Notes under the pieces: model-generated | Seen by the model: the letters and a program-made list of their open reading frames with translations, nothing else | The model's database searches: none | Told to the model about the DNA's origin: nothing | Part shown: in pieces, positions 7,270 to 15,491 of the stretch | How positions within the stretch are numbered: position 1 is the first letter of the stretch | How the letters are laid out: every line of letters starts with the position of its first letter | Position numbers and translations under genes: made by a program | From: Mycolicibacterium setense | GTDB taxonomy: Bacteria; Actinomycetota; Actinomycetes; Mycobacteriales; Mycobacteriaceae | Assembly: GCF_000805385.1 (NCBI RefSeq) | Contig: NZ_JTJW01000008.1 | Span: forward strand, 744,001 to 808,000 | Length of the DNA: 64,000 nt | Reading direction: 5' to 3'

Positions 7270-8475
7270 ATGACCAAGGCCCAGGTGGTTTTCGATCCGT
7301 TCTCCGAGGAGTTCTTCAACAACCCGTTCGACATGTACCGGCAGATGCGTGAGGAGGCCCCGCTGTTCTACAGCGAGGAGCAGGACTTCTACGCCCTCAC
7401 CCGTCATGAGGACGTCGCGGCAGCGTTGAAGGACCACGAGGCGTTTTCCTCGTCGCGCGGCTGTGATCTGGCCATGGTGCAGAGCGACGAGCCGCCGCAG
7501 AAGTCCATCATCTTCATGGACCCGCCCGATCACCGGCACATGCGCAGCCTGCTGAACAAGGCGTTCACCCCGCGCATGATCCAATCTCAGCGGGACACCG
7601 TCGTCGAGCAGATCGAGCACCACCTCGGATTGATCGACTCCGACGAATTCGATGTGGTGCAAGACTTTTCCGGTCCGTTCCCGGTCGAGGTGATCACCCG
7701 CATGGCCGGCGTCGAGCCCGAGTACCGCCAGCAGGTCCGGCACTGGATCGATACCAGCCTGTCCCGCGAGCCCGGACAGATGACCACCTCTGAGGCCGGC
7801 ATGCAGGCCAACATCGATACCGGGATCTACTACTACGGGCTGGTGCAGAAGCGTCGCGAAAATCCGCAGGACGACATGATCAGCCGGCTCATCGCGGCGG
7901 AGATTCCCGGTGAGGACGGCCAGATGCGCCGCCTGGACGACATCGAGATCACGGGGTTCGCCACGCTGCTCGGCGGCGCGGGCGCCGAGACGGTCACCAA
8001 GCTCGTCGGCACCGCGATGGTGTTGTTCGCCAAGTTCCCCGAGCAGTGGCAGAAACTGCTCGATGACCGCGAGAAGGTCCACGCCGCTGTCGAGGAGCTG
8101 CTCCGCTACGAGGGGCCGGTGCAGTACAACGTCCGTTACACCCTCAAGGAAGCCCACGTACCCAGCGGCACCATTCCGGCGGGCAAGCCGGTGTTCCTGA
8201 TCAGCGCGGCGGCCAACCGCGATCCCGATGCGTTCACCGACGCCGACTCGTTCGACATCGACCGTGATCGCACCGAAGCGCAGAACCTGGGCCTGGGTTA
8301 CGGCATCCACAGTTGTCTCGGGGCGGCGCTCGCCCGCATGGAGAGCGTCGTCGCCCTTGAGAAGCTGCTCGACTTCATGCCTCGTTACGAGGTGAAATGG
8401 GATGGGCTGAAACGCGTTCAGATGCAGAATGTCGCGGGCTATTCCAATGTGCCGGTGCGGGTGTTGTCGCGATGA
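7270..8475 (+). CDS. cytochrome P450
   Basis: 401 residues. I chose ATG 7270 because AAGGAGG at 7254-7260 sits nine bases upstream; an earlier in-frame start at 7222 has no such site. The heme loop is LGYGIHSCLG with Cys at about residue 349; the I-helix reads GGAGAET, a variant of AGxxT; the ExxR motif is in EELLRYEGP; AANRDP follows. Soluble, no membrane anchor. The stop overlaps the next ferredoxin start (ATGA), so its electron donor is encoded with it. It monooxygenates an organic substrate; no CYP family number can be assigned by eye. Confidence 0.93.
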   Translation: MTKAQVVFDPFSEEFFNNPFDMYRQMREEAPLFYSEEQDFYALTRHEDVAAALKDHEAFSSSRGCDLAMVQSDEPPQKSIIFMDPPDHRHMRSLLNKAFTPRMIQSQRDTVVEQIEHHLGLIDSDEFDVVQDFSGPFPVEVITRMAGVEPEYRQQVRHWIDTSLSREPGQMTTSEAGMQANIDTGIYYYGLVQKRRENPQDDMISRLIAAEIPGEDGQMRRLDDIEITGFATLLGGAGAETVTKLVGTAMVLFAKFPEQWQKLLDDREKVHAAVEELLRYEGPVQYNVRYTLKEAHVPSGTIPAGKPVFLISAAANRDPDAFTDADSFDIDRDRTEAQNLGLGYGIHSCLGAALARMESVVALEKLLDFMPRYEVKWDGLKRVQMQNVAGYSNVPVRVLSR

Positions 8476-8672
8476 GCAAGAAAGTGCACGTCGACTTCGA
8501 GATCTGCGAGAGCAACGCCGTCTGCATGGGGCTGGCTCCCGACGTGTTCGACCTCGACGATCAGGACTATCTGCACATCCTGCAAGAGGATGTGACACCC
8601 GAGAACGAGGCGCTGATCCGCGAAGCGGTGCGTCAATGCCCCCGGCAAGCCATTTCGATCACCGACGAGTAG
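8472..8672 (+). CDS. 3Fe-4S ferredoxin, Asn variant
   Basis: 66 residues, ATG overlapping the P450 stop. C12-ESNAV-C18 and the later C-P (RQCPRQA) give the Cxx?xxC...CP pattern with Asn at the variable position. It is the cognate electron carrier of the P450 just upstream. No dedicated FdR-type ferredoxin reductase is in the window; the NuoF-like protein at 1333 is a candidate donor. Confidence 0.9.
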   Translation: MSKKVHVDFEICESNAVCMGLAPDVFDLDDQDYLHILQEDVTPENEALIREAVRQCPRQAISITDE

Positions 8673-8675
8673 CCC

Positions 8676-9443
8676 GTGCGTTTCGTCTTCGTACACGGCG
8701 GTTTTCATGCTGCCTGGTGCTGGGAGCGCACGATTGCCGAACTGCGAACTCTGGGACATGACGGCGTCGCCGTAGACCTGCCCGGACATGGTGCGCGGCG
8801 GGCCGAGGAGTCCACGCTGGCCAACCGGCGCGCCGCGATTCTCGAGATGATGCAGCCGGGCGATGTGCTGGTGGGGCATTCGGGTGGTGGATTCGACGCC
8901 ACTCTCGCTGCCGATGCGGCCCCGGAACTGGTGAGCCACATCGTCTATCTGGCCGCGGCGTTGCCCAGGGAGGGCAGGACGTATCCCGAGGCGATGGCCA
9001 TGCGTTCGGCCGACGACGACTTGGGCACCGAGTTCGACGGAGACGTCGGGGAGATGTTGAGCTATCTGCATTTCGACGAGGAAGGCGCGATGCATTTCGC
9101 CGACTTCGAAGGGGCGTGCCGCTACTTCTACCATGACTGCGACGAGGCAACGGCCCGTTGGGCTTTCGATCAGCTGGGCCCCGAGCGGTTCGGCGATACC
9201 ACGGTCACCCCGGTTTCGGTCAAGCAGTTCTGGGCGGCAGACCTGCCCCGCAGTTTCATCCGTTGCCTGCAGGACCGCTCGATGCCGCGCTGGTTGGCCG
9301 ACACGGTCACGCAACGCCTGGGAGTCGATCAATTGACCATCGACGCATCGCATTCACCGTTTCTGAGCCGCCCGCGCGAGCTCGCCGAGCTGCTGGTGCA
9401 CGCCACCACGACCACGCCGGTGTCGGCCCTCATCCCGGCCTGA
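8676..9443 (+). CDS. alpha/beta hydrolase, MhpC/plant-esterase-like
   Basis: 255 residues, GTG 8676 three bases after the ferredoxin stop. It opens directly with the strand FVFVHGGFHAAWCWE typical of the hydroxynitrile-lyase/methylesterase-like branch. The nucleophile elbow is VGHSGGGFDA near residue 68 and the catalytic His lies in DASHSPFLS near residue 226. Catalytic set appears complete. It ends the plus-strand operon just before a strong hairpin at 9446-9510. Confidence 0.82.
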   Translation: MRFVFVHGGFHAAWCWERTIAELRTLGHDGVAVDLPGHGARRAEESTLANRRAAILEMMQPGDVLVGHSGGGFDATLAADAAPELVSHIVYLAAALPREGRTYPEAMAMRSADDDLGTEFDGDVGEMLSYLHFDEEGAMHFADFEGACRYFYHDCDEATARWAFDQLGPERFGDTTVTPVSVKQFWAADLPRSFIRCLQDRSMPRWLADTVTQRLGVDQLTIDASHSPFLSRPRELAELLVHATTTTPVSALIPA

Positions 9444-9445
9444 GA

Positions 9446-9510
9446 CCGTTGACTCTGCGCTGAGGGCGCGAAAGTGCGTGTGCACAACGCCCTCACCGCA
9501 GTGTCAACGG
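9446..9510. terminator. long hairpin between convergent genes
   Basis: Arms at 9446-9468 and 9488-9510 are complementary over 23 bases with two mismatches, around a 19-base loop. It lies between a plus-strand hydrolase ending at 9443 and a minus-strand gene ending at 9513, so it can stop transcription from both sides. There is no U-tract, which is common for mycobacterial terminators. Confidence 0.7.
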
Positions 9511-9512
9511 GA

Positions 9513-10433
9513 CTAAGCCGCGGCGATGACCGTCTTGCCGAATTTTTCGGTGGCCTCCAGCGCATGGGCCAGGCTGTCGCCGGGCAGCGTCACGTGCAGC
9601 CAGGTCACGCCCAGCGCCTCGAGCTTGTCCACGCCGGCCAGGTATGCGTCGGCGGCGAAGTCGTCGTCTCCCGGGTTGCCGCCCTCGAAGTTGTTGAACA
9701 CGATGTCGATTCCGTCAGGATCGCGGCCGGCTGCAGACATCCGGGTCCGCAAATCCTCGATGCCGGCAGCCAAGGCGTCCAGTGAATCGATCGCCGCGGT
9801 GCCCGCGGTCTTCGCCAGGCCCGGCGGCGCGGCGAACGGGCACCACCCGTCGCCGTGTGCGGCCACCCGCGCCCGAGCGGCAGAGGTGTTGCCACCGACC
9901 CAGATCGGCGGATGGGGGCTCGCCGCCGGCCGCGGGTGCGCGGTGATTCCGCGAGCATTGAAGTGCTTGCCTTCGAAGCTGTAGTCGTCGGTGGTCCAGA
10001 TACCGCGGATCACCTCGAGTGCCTCGTCGAACAGCTCGGCACGCTCGTCGTAGGACACCCCGAGCGCGGCGAATTCCCGCTTGAGATAGCCGACTCCGAC
10101 GGCGAGCGTGAACCGCCCGCCCGACAGCATGTCCAGGGTGGCCCCGGATTTGGCCACCACGAAAGGGTTTCGGTACGGCAGCACCACGATGTTGGGCACC
10201 AGGCGCAGCGTCGTGGTGTGTGCCGCGGCGAATGACATGGCCACGAACGGATCCACCGCGTCGTGACCGCCGGCATCAAGCCAACGTTGTGACGGCGCGG
10301 GATGGTCGGTGAACCCGAATCCGTCGAAGCCCGCCTTCTCGGCCGCAGCCGCCACTGCGGCAATCCCGCTGCCGCTCACCAGATCCGGATGATACGGGTG
10401 AGTGTGCATCGGATGCGTGATGCTGTAGCGCAC
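9513..10433 (-). CDS. LLM class F420-dependent oxidoreductase
   Basis: 306 residues. It has the luciferase-like TIM-barrel fold: FGFTDHPAPS near residue 40, the LPYRNPFVVAKSGATLDMLSGG region near residues 85-106 typical of F420-dependent members, then VGVGYLKREFAALGVSYDER and PPIWVGGNT. Actinobacteria use F420 widely, so F420 rather than FMN is the likely cofactor. It is the last gene of a minus-strand set P450 - ferredoxin - DUF1330 - LLM. It ends at the bidirectional hairpin. Confidence 0.85.
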   Translation of the reverse strand: MRYSITHPMHTHPYHPDLVSGSGIAAVAAAAEKAGFDGFGFTDHPAPSQRWLDAGGHDAVDPFVAMSFAAAHTTTLRLVPNIVVLPYRNPFVVAKSGATLDMLSGGRFTLAVGVGYLKREFAALGVSYDERAELFDEALEVIRGIWTTDDYSFEGKHFNARGITAHPRPAASPHPPIWVGGNTSAARARVAAHGDGWCPFAAPPGLAKTAGTAAIDSLDALAAGIEDLRTRMSAAGRDPDGIDIVFNNFEGGNPGDDDFAADAYLAGVDKLEALGVTWLHVTLPGDSLAHALEATEKFGKTVIAAA

Positions 10434-10448
10434 TGCGGCCGCCCCGGG

Positions 10449-10751
10449 TCAGGAGGGGAAGCCGGAGAGGATGACGCCGTTGCACTCCGCGGCGCCTTGA
10501 CGGACCTTGGCGGCCGCCTGGTAGGCATCGGAGTAGTACCACTCGCGCGCGGCGTCGACGGACTCGAACTCCAGCACGACGGTCTGGGTGCCGTGCCAGG
10601 AACCCTCGATCACCTCGGGCTTCTGGTCCACGGCCACGATCTTGGCGCCGCCCATCGCCTTCGAGGCCAGCTTGGCGTACTCGCCCATGCCGGCCGGATC
10701 CTTGATGTCCTCGGTGATGACGACGTAGCCCTTAGAAGTTCCAGCTGCCAT
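10449..10751 (-). CDS. DUF1330 family protein
   Basis: 100 residues. The ferredoxin-like dimeric barrel pattern of DUF1330 is visible: KGYVVITEDIKDPAGMGEYAKLA at the start, then VVAVDQ-type strand, GTQTVVLEFESVDAAREWYYSDAY near residues 54-75, where the W-Y-x-S-x-x-Y segment is the family hallmark. Related small proteins act as stress or metabolic accessory enzymes; none has a firm role. Sits between a ferredoxin and an LLM gene with only about 15 bases on each side. Confidence 0.78.
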   Translation of the reverse strand: MAAGTSKGYVVITEDIKDPAGMGEYAKLASKAMGGAKIVAVDQKPEVIEGSWHGTQTVVLEFESVDAAREWYYSDAYQAAAKVRQGAAECNGVILSGFPS

Positions 10752-10766
10752 TACGAATCTCTTTCT

Positions 10767-10961
10767 CTAGTTGCCGATTTCGCTGATCGCCCGTTCGGGG
10801 CAATTCTCTATCGCCTCGCGCGCCGCGCCTTCGAGTCCGGCCGGGACATCCTCCGGATCGGCGACAGCCCAACCATCGTCTGACATCTCGAAGACCTCGG
10901 GGCACAGCGTCAGGCACATGCCGTGGCCGGCACAACGGTCCTCGTCGACCTTGACCCGCAT
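10767..10961 (-). CDS. 3Fe-4S ferredoxin, His variant
   Basis: 64 residues. C10-AGHGM-C16 plus C-P near residue 54 (ENCPERA) gives Cxx?xxC...CP with His at the variable place, the commonest form in mycobacteria. The start codon overlaps the P450 stop (TGATG), so it is the cognate partner of the P450 at 10961-12241. A third N-terminal Cys at position 20 (LTLCPEVF) is present. Confidence 0.9.
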   Translation of the reverse strand: MRVKVDEDRCAGHGMCLTLCPEVFEMSDDGWAVADPEDVPAGLEGAAREAIENCPERAISEIGN

Positions 10962-12241
10962 CAGCTGTCGAATTCCAGGTGCAGCTCGGTCAGGCCGCGC
11001 AGGATGAAGGTCGGGATGTAGTTGTAGCGCCGGTCGCCGTCCGAACCGTGTTGGGCCTCGGAGATCCGGATATCGGTGGTCCGGTCCAGCAGCCGCTCGA
11101 TACCGACCCGGGTTTCGGCACGCGCCAACGGCGCGCCGGGGCAGCTGTGGATGCCGCGTCCGAAAGCCAGGTGCTGGCGGGCATTCTTGCGCGCCGGGTC
11201 GAAGGTGTCGGGATCCTCGAAGCGCCGCGGATCGCGGTTGGCCGCACCGTTGAGCACCATCACCGTGGTTCCGGCATTCAGCTCGGTGTCACCGATGGTC
11301 ACGGGGCAGCGCGACAGCCGGAAGTCGCCCTTTACCGGGCTTTCGATCCGCAACGCCTCTTCGATGAAGTTCGGAATCAGGCTGCGGTCGGCACGCAGGC
11401 GCTGCTGAATCTCCGGCTGTTCACACATGATCTTCAATGCGGTGCTGAGCAGGCGCACCGTGGTCTCCTGCCCGGCCGAGAAGACGTTGGTCGCCACTCG
11501 TGCGACATCGCCGACGTCGGGAATGCTGCCGTCGGGGAAGGTGGCCTCGGCCAGCCCGGTGAGGACGTCGTCGCGCGGATTGGCGCGACGATCGGACACG
11601 TAGTCGGAGAACTGGCCGTACAGGAACTCCAGCGGGCTGTGGGACAGCGATTCCTTGCCGGTGCTTCCGACACCGCCGCCGGAATTCTGTTTGATGCCGT
11701 CGACGAAGGCTTCGCGGTCATCGGCCGGGATACCGAGCAGGTCGGCGATCACCAGCAACGTGAACGGTCCGGCGAAGCCCTTGATGAACTCTCCCCCACC
11801 GGGCGCGAGGTAGCTGTCGAGCACCTCGTCGGCCAACTGCCACATGGCGTCCTCGTTCTCCTTGAGGCGCTTGGGGGTGATCAGCCGCATCAACAGCGAG
11901 CGATGGTCGGTGTGAGTGGGCGGATCCAGCGTCGGCAGCTGATCGCTGAACGGCAGCTCGTCGCGATGCTTGTCGATGAGCTCGGTGACCTCTTCGGCGC
12001 TACGCCCCTCCAGCGGGACCGGGAAACCCGGGAAGGGTCCCGTGACCGAGAGGCAGGACGAGAAGGTCTCCTCGTCGTTGTAGACCTGGACGGCCTCGTC
12101 CCAGCCGGTCACCATGGTGACGTTGTAGTGATCCTCACGAGTGACCGGGCACTTGTTCCGCAGGGCCTCGAAGAACGGATACGGATCATCGACCAATCGT
12201 TCATCGCGGAAAAAATCGATACCGGTTGGGTCGATCGCCAT
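10961..12241 (-). CDS. cytochrome P450
   Basis: 426 residues from ATG 12241, chosen over the ORF start at 12286 because GGGAG lies eight bases upstream and the family N-terminus begins near MAIDPTG. Heme loop AFGRGIHSCPG with Cys at about 367, I-helix FSAGQETT, ExxR in EEALRIESP, and GAANRDP. Complete and soluble. First gene of the P450 - ferredoxin - DUF1330 - LLM operon. The operator-like 19-mer at 12268-12286 lies just upstream. Substrate unknown. Confidence 0.93.
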   Translation of the reverse strand: MAIDPTGIDFFRDERLVDDPYPFFEALRNKCPVTREDHYNVTMVTGWDEAVQVYNDEETFSSCLSVTGPFPGFPVPLEGRSAEEVTELIDKHRDELPFSDQLPTLDPPTHTDHRSLLMRLITPKRLKENEDAMWQLADEVLDSYLAPGGGEFIKGFAGPFTLLVIADLLGIPADDREAFVDGIKQNSGGGVGSTGKESLSHSPLEFLYGQFSDYVSDRRANPRDDVLTGLAEATFPDGSIPDVGDVARVATNVFSAGQETTVRLLSTALKIMCEQPEIQQRLRADRSLIPNFIEEALRIESPVKGDFRLSRCPVTIGDTELNAGTTVMVLNGAANRDPRRFEDPDTFDPARKNARQHLAFGRGIHSCPGAPLARAETRVGIERLLDRTTDIRISEAQHGSDGDRRYNYIPTFILRGLTELHLEFDS

Positions 12242-12267
12242 CTGCTGCTCCCGTTCCAGCCGCACAT

Positions 12268-12286
12268 ATGAGAATGCGGCTCTCAT
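12268..12286. promoter_or_regulatory. operator-like inverted repeat ATGAGA-N7-TCTCAT
   Basis: ATGAGAATGCGGCTCTCAT has perfect 6-base arms in a 19-base frame, 27 bases upstream of the P450 start. The same frame recurs at 41094, 49494 and 50287. A TetR-type dimer is the likely binder; which of the four TetR proteins is not known. Confidence 0.55.
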
Positions 12287-12477
12287 CTATGAATAGCAGA
12301 TTTCCATAGCCCCGGTTAACCGTCAACGCCGGCCCGTACCGAACTGCGGCAAGTGACAAGAATTGGATTCTCGTACGTTTCGCCGTGCGTCGGCCGACCA
12401 GGAAGCCGTCGTCACCCGGCTTTTCCGCATCATGAAAGCTAGTTAGACAGACGTCAACTATTCTCAACAGTCCGGCC

Positions 12478-12490
12478 CACTGTTACAGTG
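12478..12490. promoter_or_regulatory. perfect 13-base palindrome before TetR gene
   Basis: CACTGTTACAGTG is a perfect palindrome around a central T, ending five bases before the ATG at 12496. There is no room for a ribosome site between, so the mRNA may be leaderless and this element would overlap the promoter. It is the best candidate for autoregulation by the TetR protein. Confidence 0.5.
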
Positions 12491-12495
12491 CGAAT

Positions 12496-13152
12496 ATGCC
12501 CAGAACAGCAGTGGCCGCTACTGCTGACAACAGTCAGCGCCGCGCCTCGTTCCAACGGGCCCGGTCGCACCAGACCAAGCGCGATCTGGTGCAGGCCGCG
12601 ATGGCGCTCTGGCGTACCAACGGCTACGCCAAGACCACGGTCGCCGACATCTGCCGCGCCGCGGGGGTGTCCCGGGCGCTGTTCTACTTCTATTTCCCCG
12701 CCAAAGAGGACATCCTGTTCGAGGTGGGCCTGACCTCCACCCGTCTGGCACAGAAGCGGGTGAAATCGCTGCTCGTCGGCGATTACGACATGATCGCCGT
12801 CATCACCGAGGCACTTCGCAGCCTCGAACGGTCGATGGCGCGCAACCCACCCGAGTTGATCGTCGAGACGATCCTGGAGGGCTACCGGCACGAACACCGG
12901 ATCCTGGCCGGCGATGTCGACCCGGAGGCCCGGGACGCCGACATGTTCGGCGAGTTGTTCGCCCGTGCCCAGGCCAACGGCAAGCTCGGCGCCCACGTCG
13001 ACGTGACCCACCTGTCTCGGCTGGCCCAGATCCTGGTCAGCGAAGGCGTCCGGCACTGGGCCGGCGGCAGTTTTGGCGACCGCTCGTTCACCGACGTCGT
13101 CGCACGCGACATCGGTGCGCTGATCACCGGCTTCAACACCACCACCAACTAG
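12496..13152 (+). CDS. TetR family transcriptional regulator
   Basis: 218 residues. HTH at residues 28-72: QTKRDLVQAAMALWRTNGYAKTTVADICRAAGVSRALFYFYFPAKEDILF is the standard TetR DNA-binding domain; the C-terminal half is the variable ligand-binding part. An N-terminal extension of about 25 basic residues precedes it. It heads the plus-strand set with acyl-CoA dehydrogenase, kinase and MDR genes, and is divergent from the P450 operon. It probably represses one or both in the absence of an acyl-CoA or pathway intermediate. Confidence 0.9.
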   Translation: MPRTAVAATADNSQRRASFQRARSHQTKRDLVQAAMALWRTNGYAKTTVADICRAAGVSRALFYFYFPAKEDILFEVGLTSTRLAQKRVKSLLVGDYDMIAVITEALRSLERSMARNPPELIVETILEGYRHEHRILAGDVDPEARDADMFGELFARAQANGKLGAHVDVTHLSRLAQILVSEGVRHWAGGSFGDRSFTDVVARDIGALITGFNTTTN

Positions 13153-13167
13153 ATCGGAGGGCCCACG

Positions 13168-14469
13168 ATGGCGTGGGATTTCGAGACCGACCCCGAATAC
13201 CAGGAACTGCTCGACTGGGCCGACAACTTCGTGACCGAGCAGGTCGAGCCACTCGACCTGGCCTGGCCGCACCTGCAATTCACCCAGCTGGAGGGCAAGC
13301 GCCGGGAAGCGATCGACCCACTGAAGGCCCAGGTGCGCGAAAAGGGCTTGTGGGCCACGCATCTCGGTCCAGATCTCGGTGGGCAAGGCTACGGCCAGCT
13401 CAAGCTGGCATTGCTCAACGAGATCCTCGGCCGCTCACAGTGGGCGCCGATCGTGTTCGGCTGCCAGGCCCCCGACACCGGAAATGCCGAGATCATCGCG
13501 CACTACGGCACCGAGGAGCAGAAGCAGCAGTACCTGCATCCGCTGCTCGAGGGCGAGCTGTTCTCCTGCTATTCGATGACCGAACCGCACGCAGGCGCCG
13601 ACCCGACCCTGTTCACCACCAGCGCGGTCCGGGACGGGGACGACTGGGTCATCAATGGCTGGAAGTTCTTCTCCTCCAACGCCGCAACCGCGTCGTTTCT
13701 GATCGTCATGGTGGTCACCAATCCTGAGGTCAGCGCCTACCAGGGCATGTCGATGTTCTTGGTGCCGACCGACACACCGGGCGTCAAGATCGTGCGCAAT
13801 GTCGGCCTCTACGGCGAACCGGACAACGCGGGTTCTCATGCTCTCATCCACTACGACAACGTCCGGGTTCCTGCCCAGGCACTGCTGGGCGGCGAGGGCC
13901 AAGCCTTCGTCATCGCCCAGACCCGGTTGGGCGGCGGCCGGATTCACCACGCGATGCGCACCATCGGCCTGGCGCAGAAGGCGCTGGACATGATGTGCGA
14001 ACGCGCGCTCAGCCGCGAAACCCAGGGCAGTCGCCTGTCCGACAAGCAGTTCGTGCAGGGCTACATCGCGGACTCCTACGCCCAGTTGCTGCAATTCCGG
14101 CTGATGGTCCTCTACACAGCGTGGGAGATCGACAAGTACAACGACTACAAGAAGGTTCGCAAGGACATCGCCGCAGTCAAGGTGGCCATGCCCACCGTGT
14201 TGCACGACATCGCCTGGCGGGCAATGCAGATCCACGGTGCGCTCGGCGTCACCAACGAGATGCCCTTCCTTGGCATGGTCACCGGTGCCGCGGTGATGGG
14301 CCTGGCCGACGGCCCGACCGAAGTGCACAAGACCACCGTCGCCCGGCAGGTGCTGCGCGATTACCAGCCGACCACCGACACCTGGCCCTCCGAGTGGATA
14401 CCCCGCAAGCGCGAAGCCGCGAAAGCGAAGTACGCGGAATATCTGGAGGCTGAGGTGGGCAATCTGTGA
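13168..14469 (+). CDS. acyl-CoA dehydrogenase, ACAD10/11-like
   Basis: 433 residues. ATG 13168 follows GGAGG. It has the acyl-CoA dehydrogenase domains: helical N-terminus, the CYSMTEPHAGAD flavin/substrate signature near residue 130, WVINGWKFFSSNA, then the helical C-terminus with IHGALGVTNEMPF. Where MCAD carries the catalytic Glu (E-G-T) this reads LADGPTEVHKTTVAR, so Asp sits at that place. Immediately followed, with a 4-base overlap, by an APH-type kinase. In animals these two domains are fused as ACAD10/11, which act on hydroxy-fatty acyl-CoA. The gene pair suggests phosphorylation-elimination of a hydroxyacyl-CoA. Confidence 0.88.
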   Translation: MAWDFETDPEYQELLDWADNFVTEQVEPLDLAWPHLQFTQLEGKRREAIDPLKAQVREKGLWATHLGPDLGGQGYGQLKLALLNEILGRSQWAPIVFGCQAPDTGNAEIIAHYGTEEQKQQYLHPLLEGELFSCYSMTEPHAGADPTLFTTSAVRDGDDWVINGWKFFSSNAATASFLIVMVVTNPEVSAYQGMSMFLVPTDTPGVKIVRNVGLYGEPDNAGSHALIHYDNVRVPAQALLGGEGQAFVIAQTRLGGGRIHHAMRTIGLAQKALDMMCERALSRETQGSRLSDKQFVQGYIADSYAQLLQFRLMVLYTAWEIDKYNDYKKVRKDIAAVKVAMPTVLHDIAWRAMQIHGALGVTNEMPFLGMVTGAAVMGLADGPTEVHKTTVARQVLRDYQPTTDTWPSEWIPRKREAAKAKYAEYLEAEVGNL

Positions 14470-15491
14470 GTGAGATAGACGTTGCGCGCCTTGCCGATTG
14501 GATGGACAACGCGGGGCTGCCCGGCAAAGCCGAGCCGCTGGAGGCTCGGTTCCTCTCGGGCGGCACTCAGAACGTCATCTACGAGATCCGCCGTGGTGAG
14601 CACACCTGCGTGCTGCGCATGCCGCCACCCGGGGCCCCACCGGACCGCGACAAAGGCATCCTGCGGGAGTGGCGCATCATCGAGGCGCTCGACGGGACAG
14701 AGGTCCCGCACACCGCCGCGGTCGGGGTGTGCGGCGATCCTGACGTGCTCGGCCGCCCGTTCTATCTGATGGGCTTCGTCGACGGCTGGTCCCCGATGGA
14801 TACCCATGGCCGTTGGCCCGAACCCTTCAACTCCGACCTCAGCCTCCGCCCCGGACTCAGTTATCAACTCGCCGAAGGCATTGCGCTGTTGTCAAAGGTG
14901 GATTGGCAGGCCAAGGGCCTGAGTGATCTCGGCCGGCCCGACGGCTTCCACGAACGTCAGGTCGACCGCTGGATCGGCTTTCTCGACCGAATCAAGAACC
15001 GTGAGCTGGCGGGGCTTGAGGTGGCCACCGCCTGGCTGCGGGCCCACAAGCCGCTCGATTTCGTCCCCGGGCTGATGCACGGCGACTATCAGTTCGCCAA
15101 TGTCATGTACCGCCACGGCGCCCCGGCCACGATGGCCGCGATCGTGGACTGGGAAATGGGCACCGTCGGCGATCCGAAGCTCGACCTGGGCTGGATGGTG
15201 CAGTCGTGGCCGGCCGACGTGAACAACCCGGAGCCGTCCGAGATGGGCTATGTCGACATGCGTGGAATGCCGTCGCGCGACGACGTGGTGGCCCACTATG
15301 CGGAGGTATCGGGACGCCAGGTTGATGACTTGGATTACTACCTGGTGCTTGCCAAGTGGAAACTGGCGATCGTGCTGGAGCAGGGTTTCCAGCGGGCCGG
15401 AGACGACGAGAAGCTGTTGGCCTTCGGGCCGGTGGTGACCGACCTGATGGCCTCGGCCGCCGAACTCGCCGAGTCCAGCGACTACCGGTGA
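14466..15491 (+). CDS. APH-fold kinase, ACAD10/11 or LvaA type
   Basis: 341 residues, GTG 14466 overlapping the acyl-CoA dehydrogenase stop. Aminoglycoside-phosphotransferase fold: Brenner motif HGDYQFANVM near residue 204 (H-x-D-x4-N) and the metal motif IVDWEMGTVGDPKLDLGW near residues 226-243. The N-lobe has SGGTQNVIYEI and the hinge YLMGFVDG. Context points to a hydroxyacyl-CoA kinase as in bacterial LvaA and animal ACAD10/11 rather than antibiotic resistance. The start of the next gene also overlaps, making a tight three-gene unit. Confidence 0.85.
   Translation: MSEIDVARLADWMDNAGLPGKAEPLEARFLSGGTQNVIYEIRRGEHTCVLRMPPPGAPPDRDKGILREWRIIEALDGTEVPHTAAVGVCGDPDVLGRPFYLMGFVDGWSPMDTHGRWPEPFNSDLSLRPGLSYQLAEGIALLSKVDWQAKGLSDLGRPDGFHERQVDRWIGFLDRIKNRELAGLEVATAWLRAHKPLDFVPGLMHGDYQFANVMYRHGAPATMAAIVDWEMGTVGDPKLDLGWMVQSWPADVNNPEPSEMGYVDMRGMPSRDDVVAHYAEVSGRQVDDLDYYLVLAKWKLAIVLEQGFQRAGDDEKLLAFGPVVTDLMASAAELAESSDYR

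Noticed and set aside
10979..12271. 430-residue plus-strand open frame
   Set aside because: Antisense shadow of the P450 with intact heme motif on the other strand.
14466..15491. Antibiotic resistance phosphotransferase
   Set aside because: The fold matches, but overlap with an acyl-CoA dehydrogenase gene and an MDR gene points to acyl-CoA metabolism.
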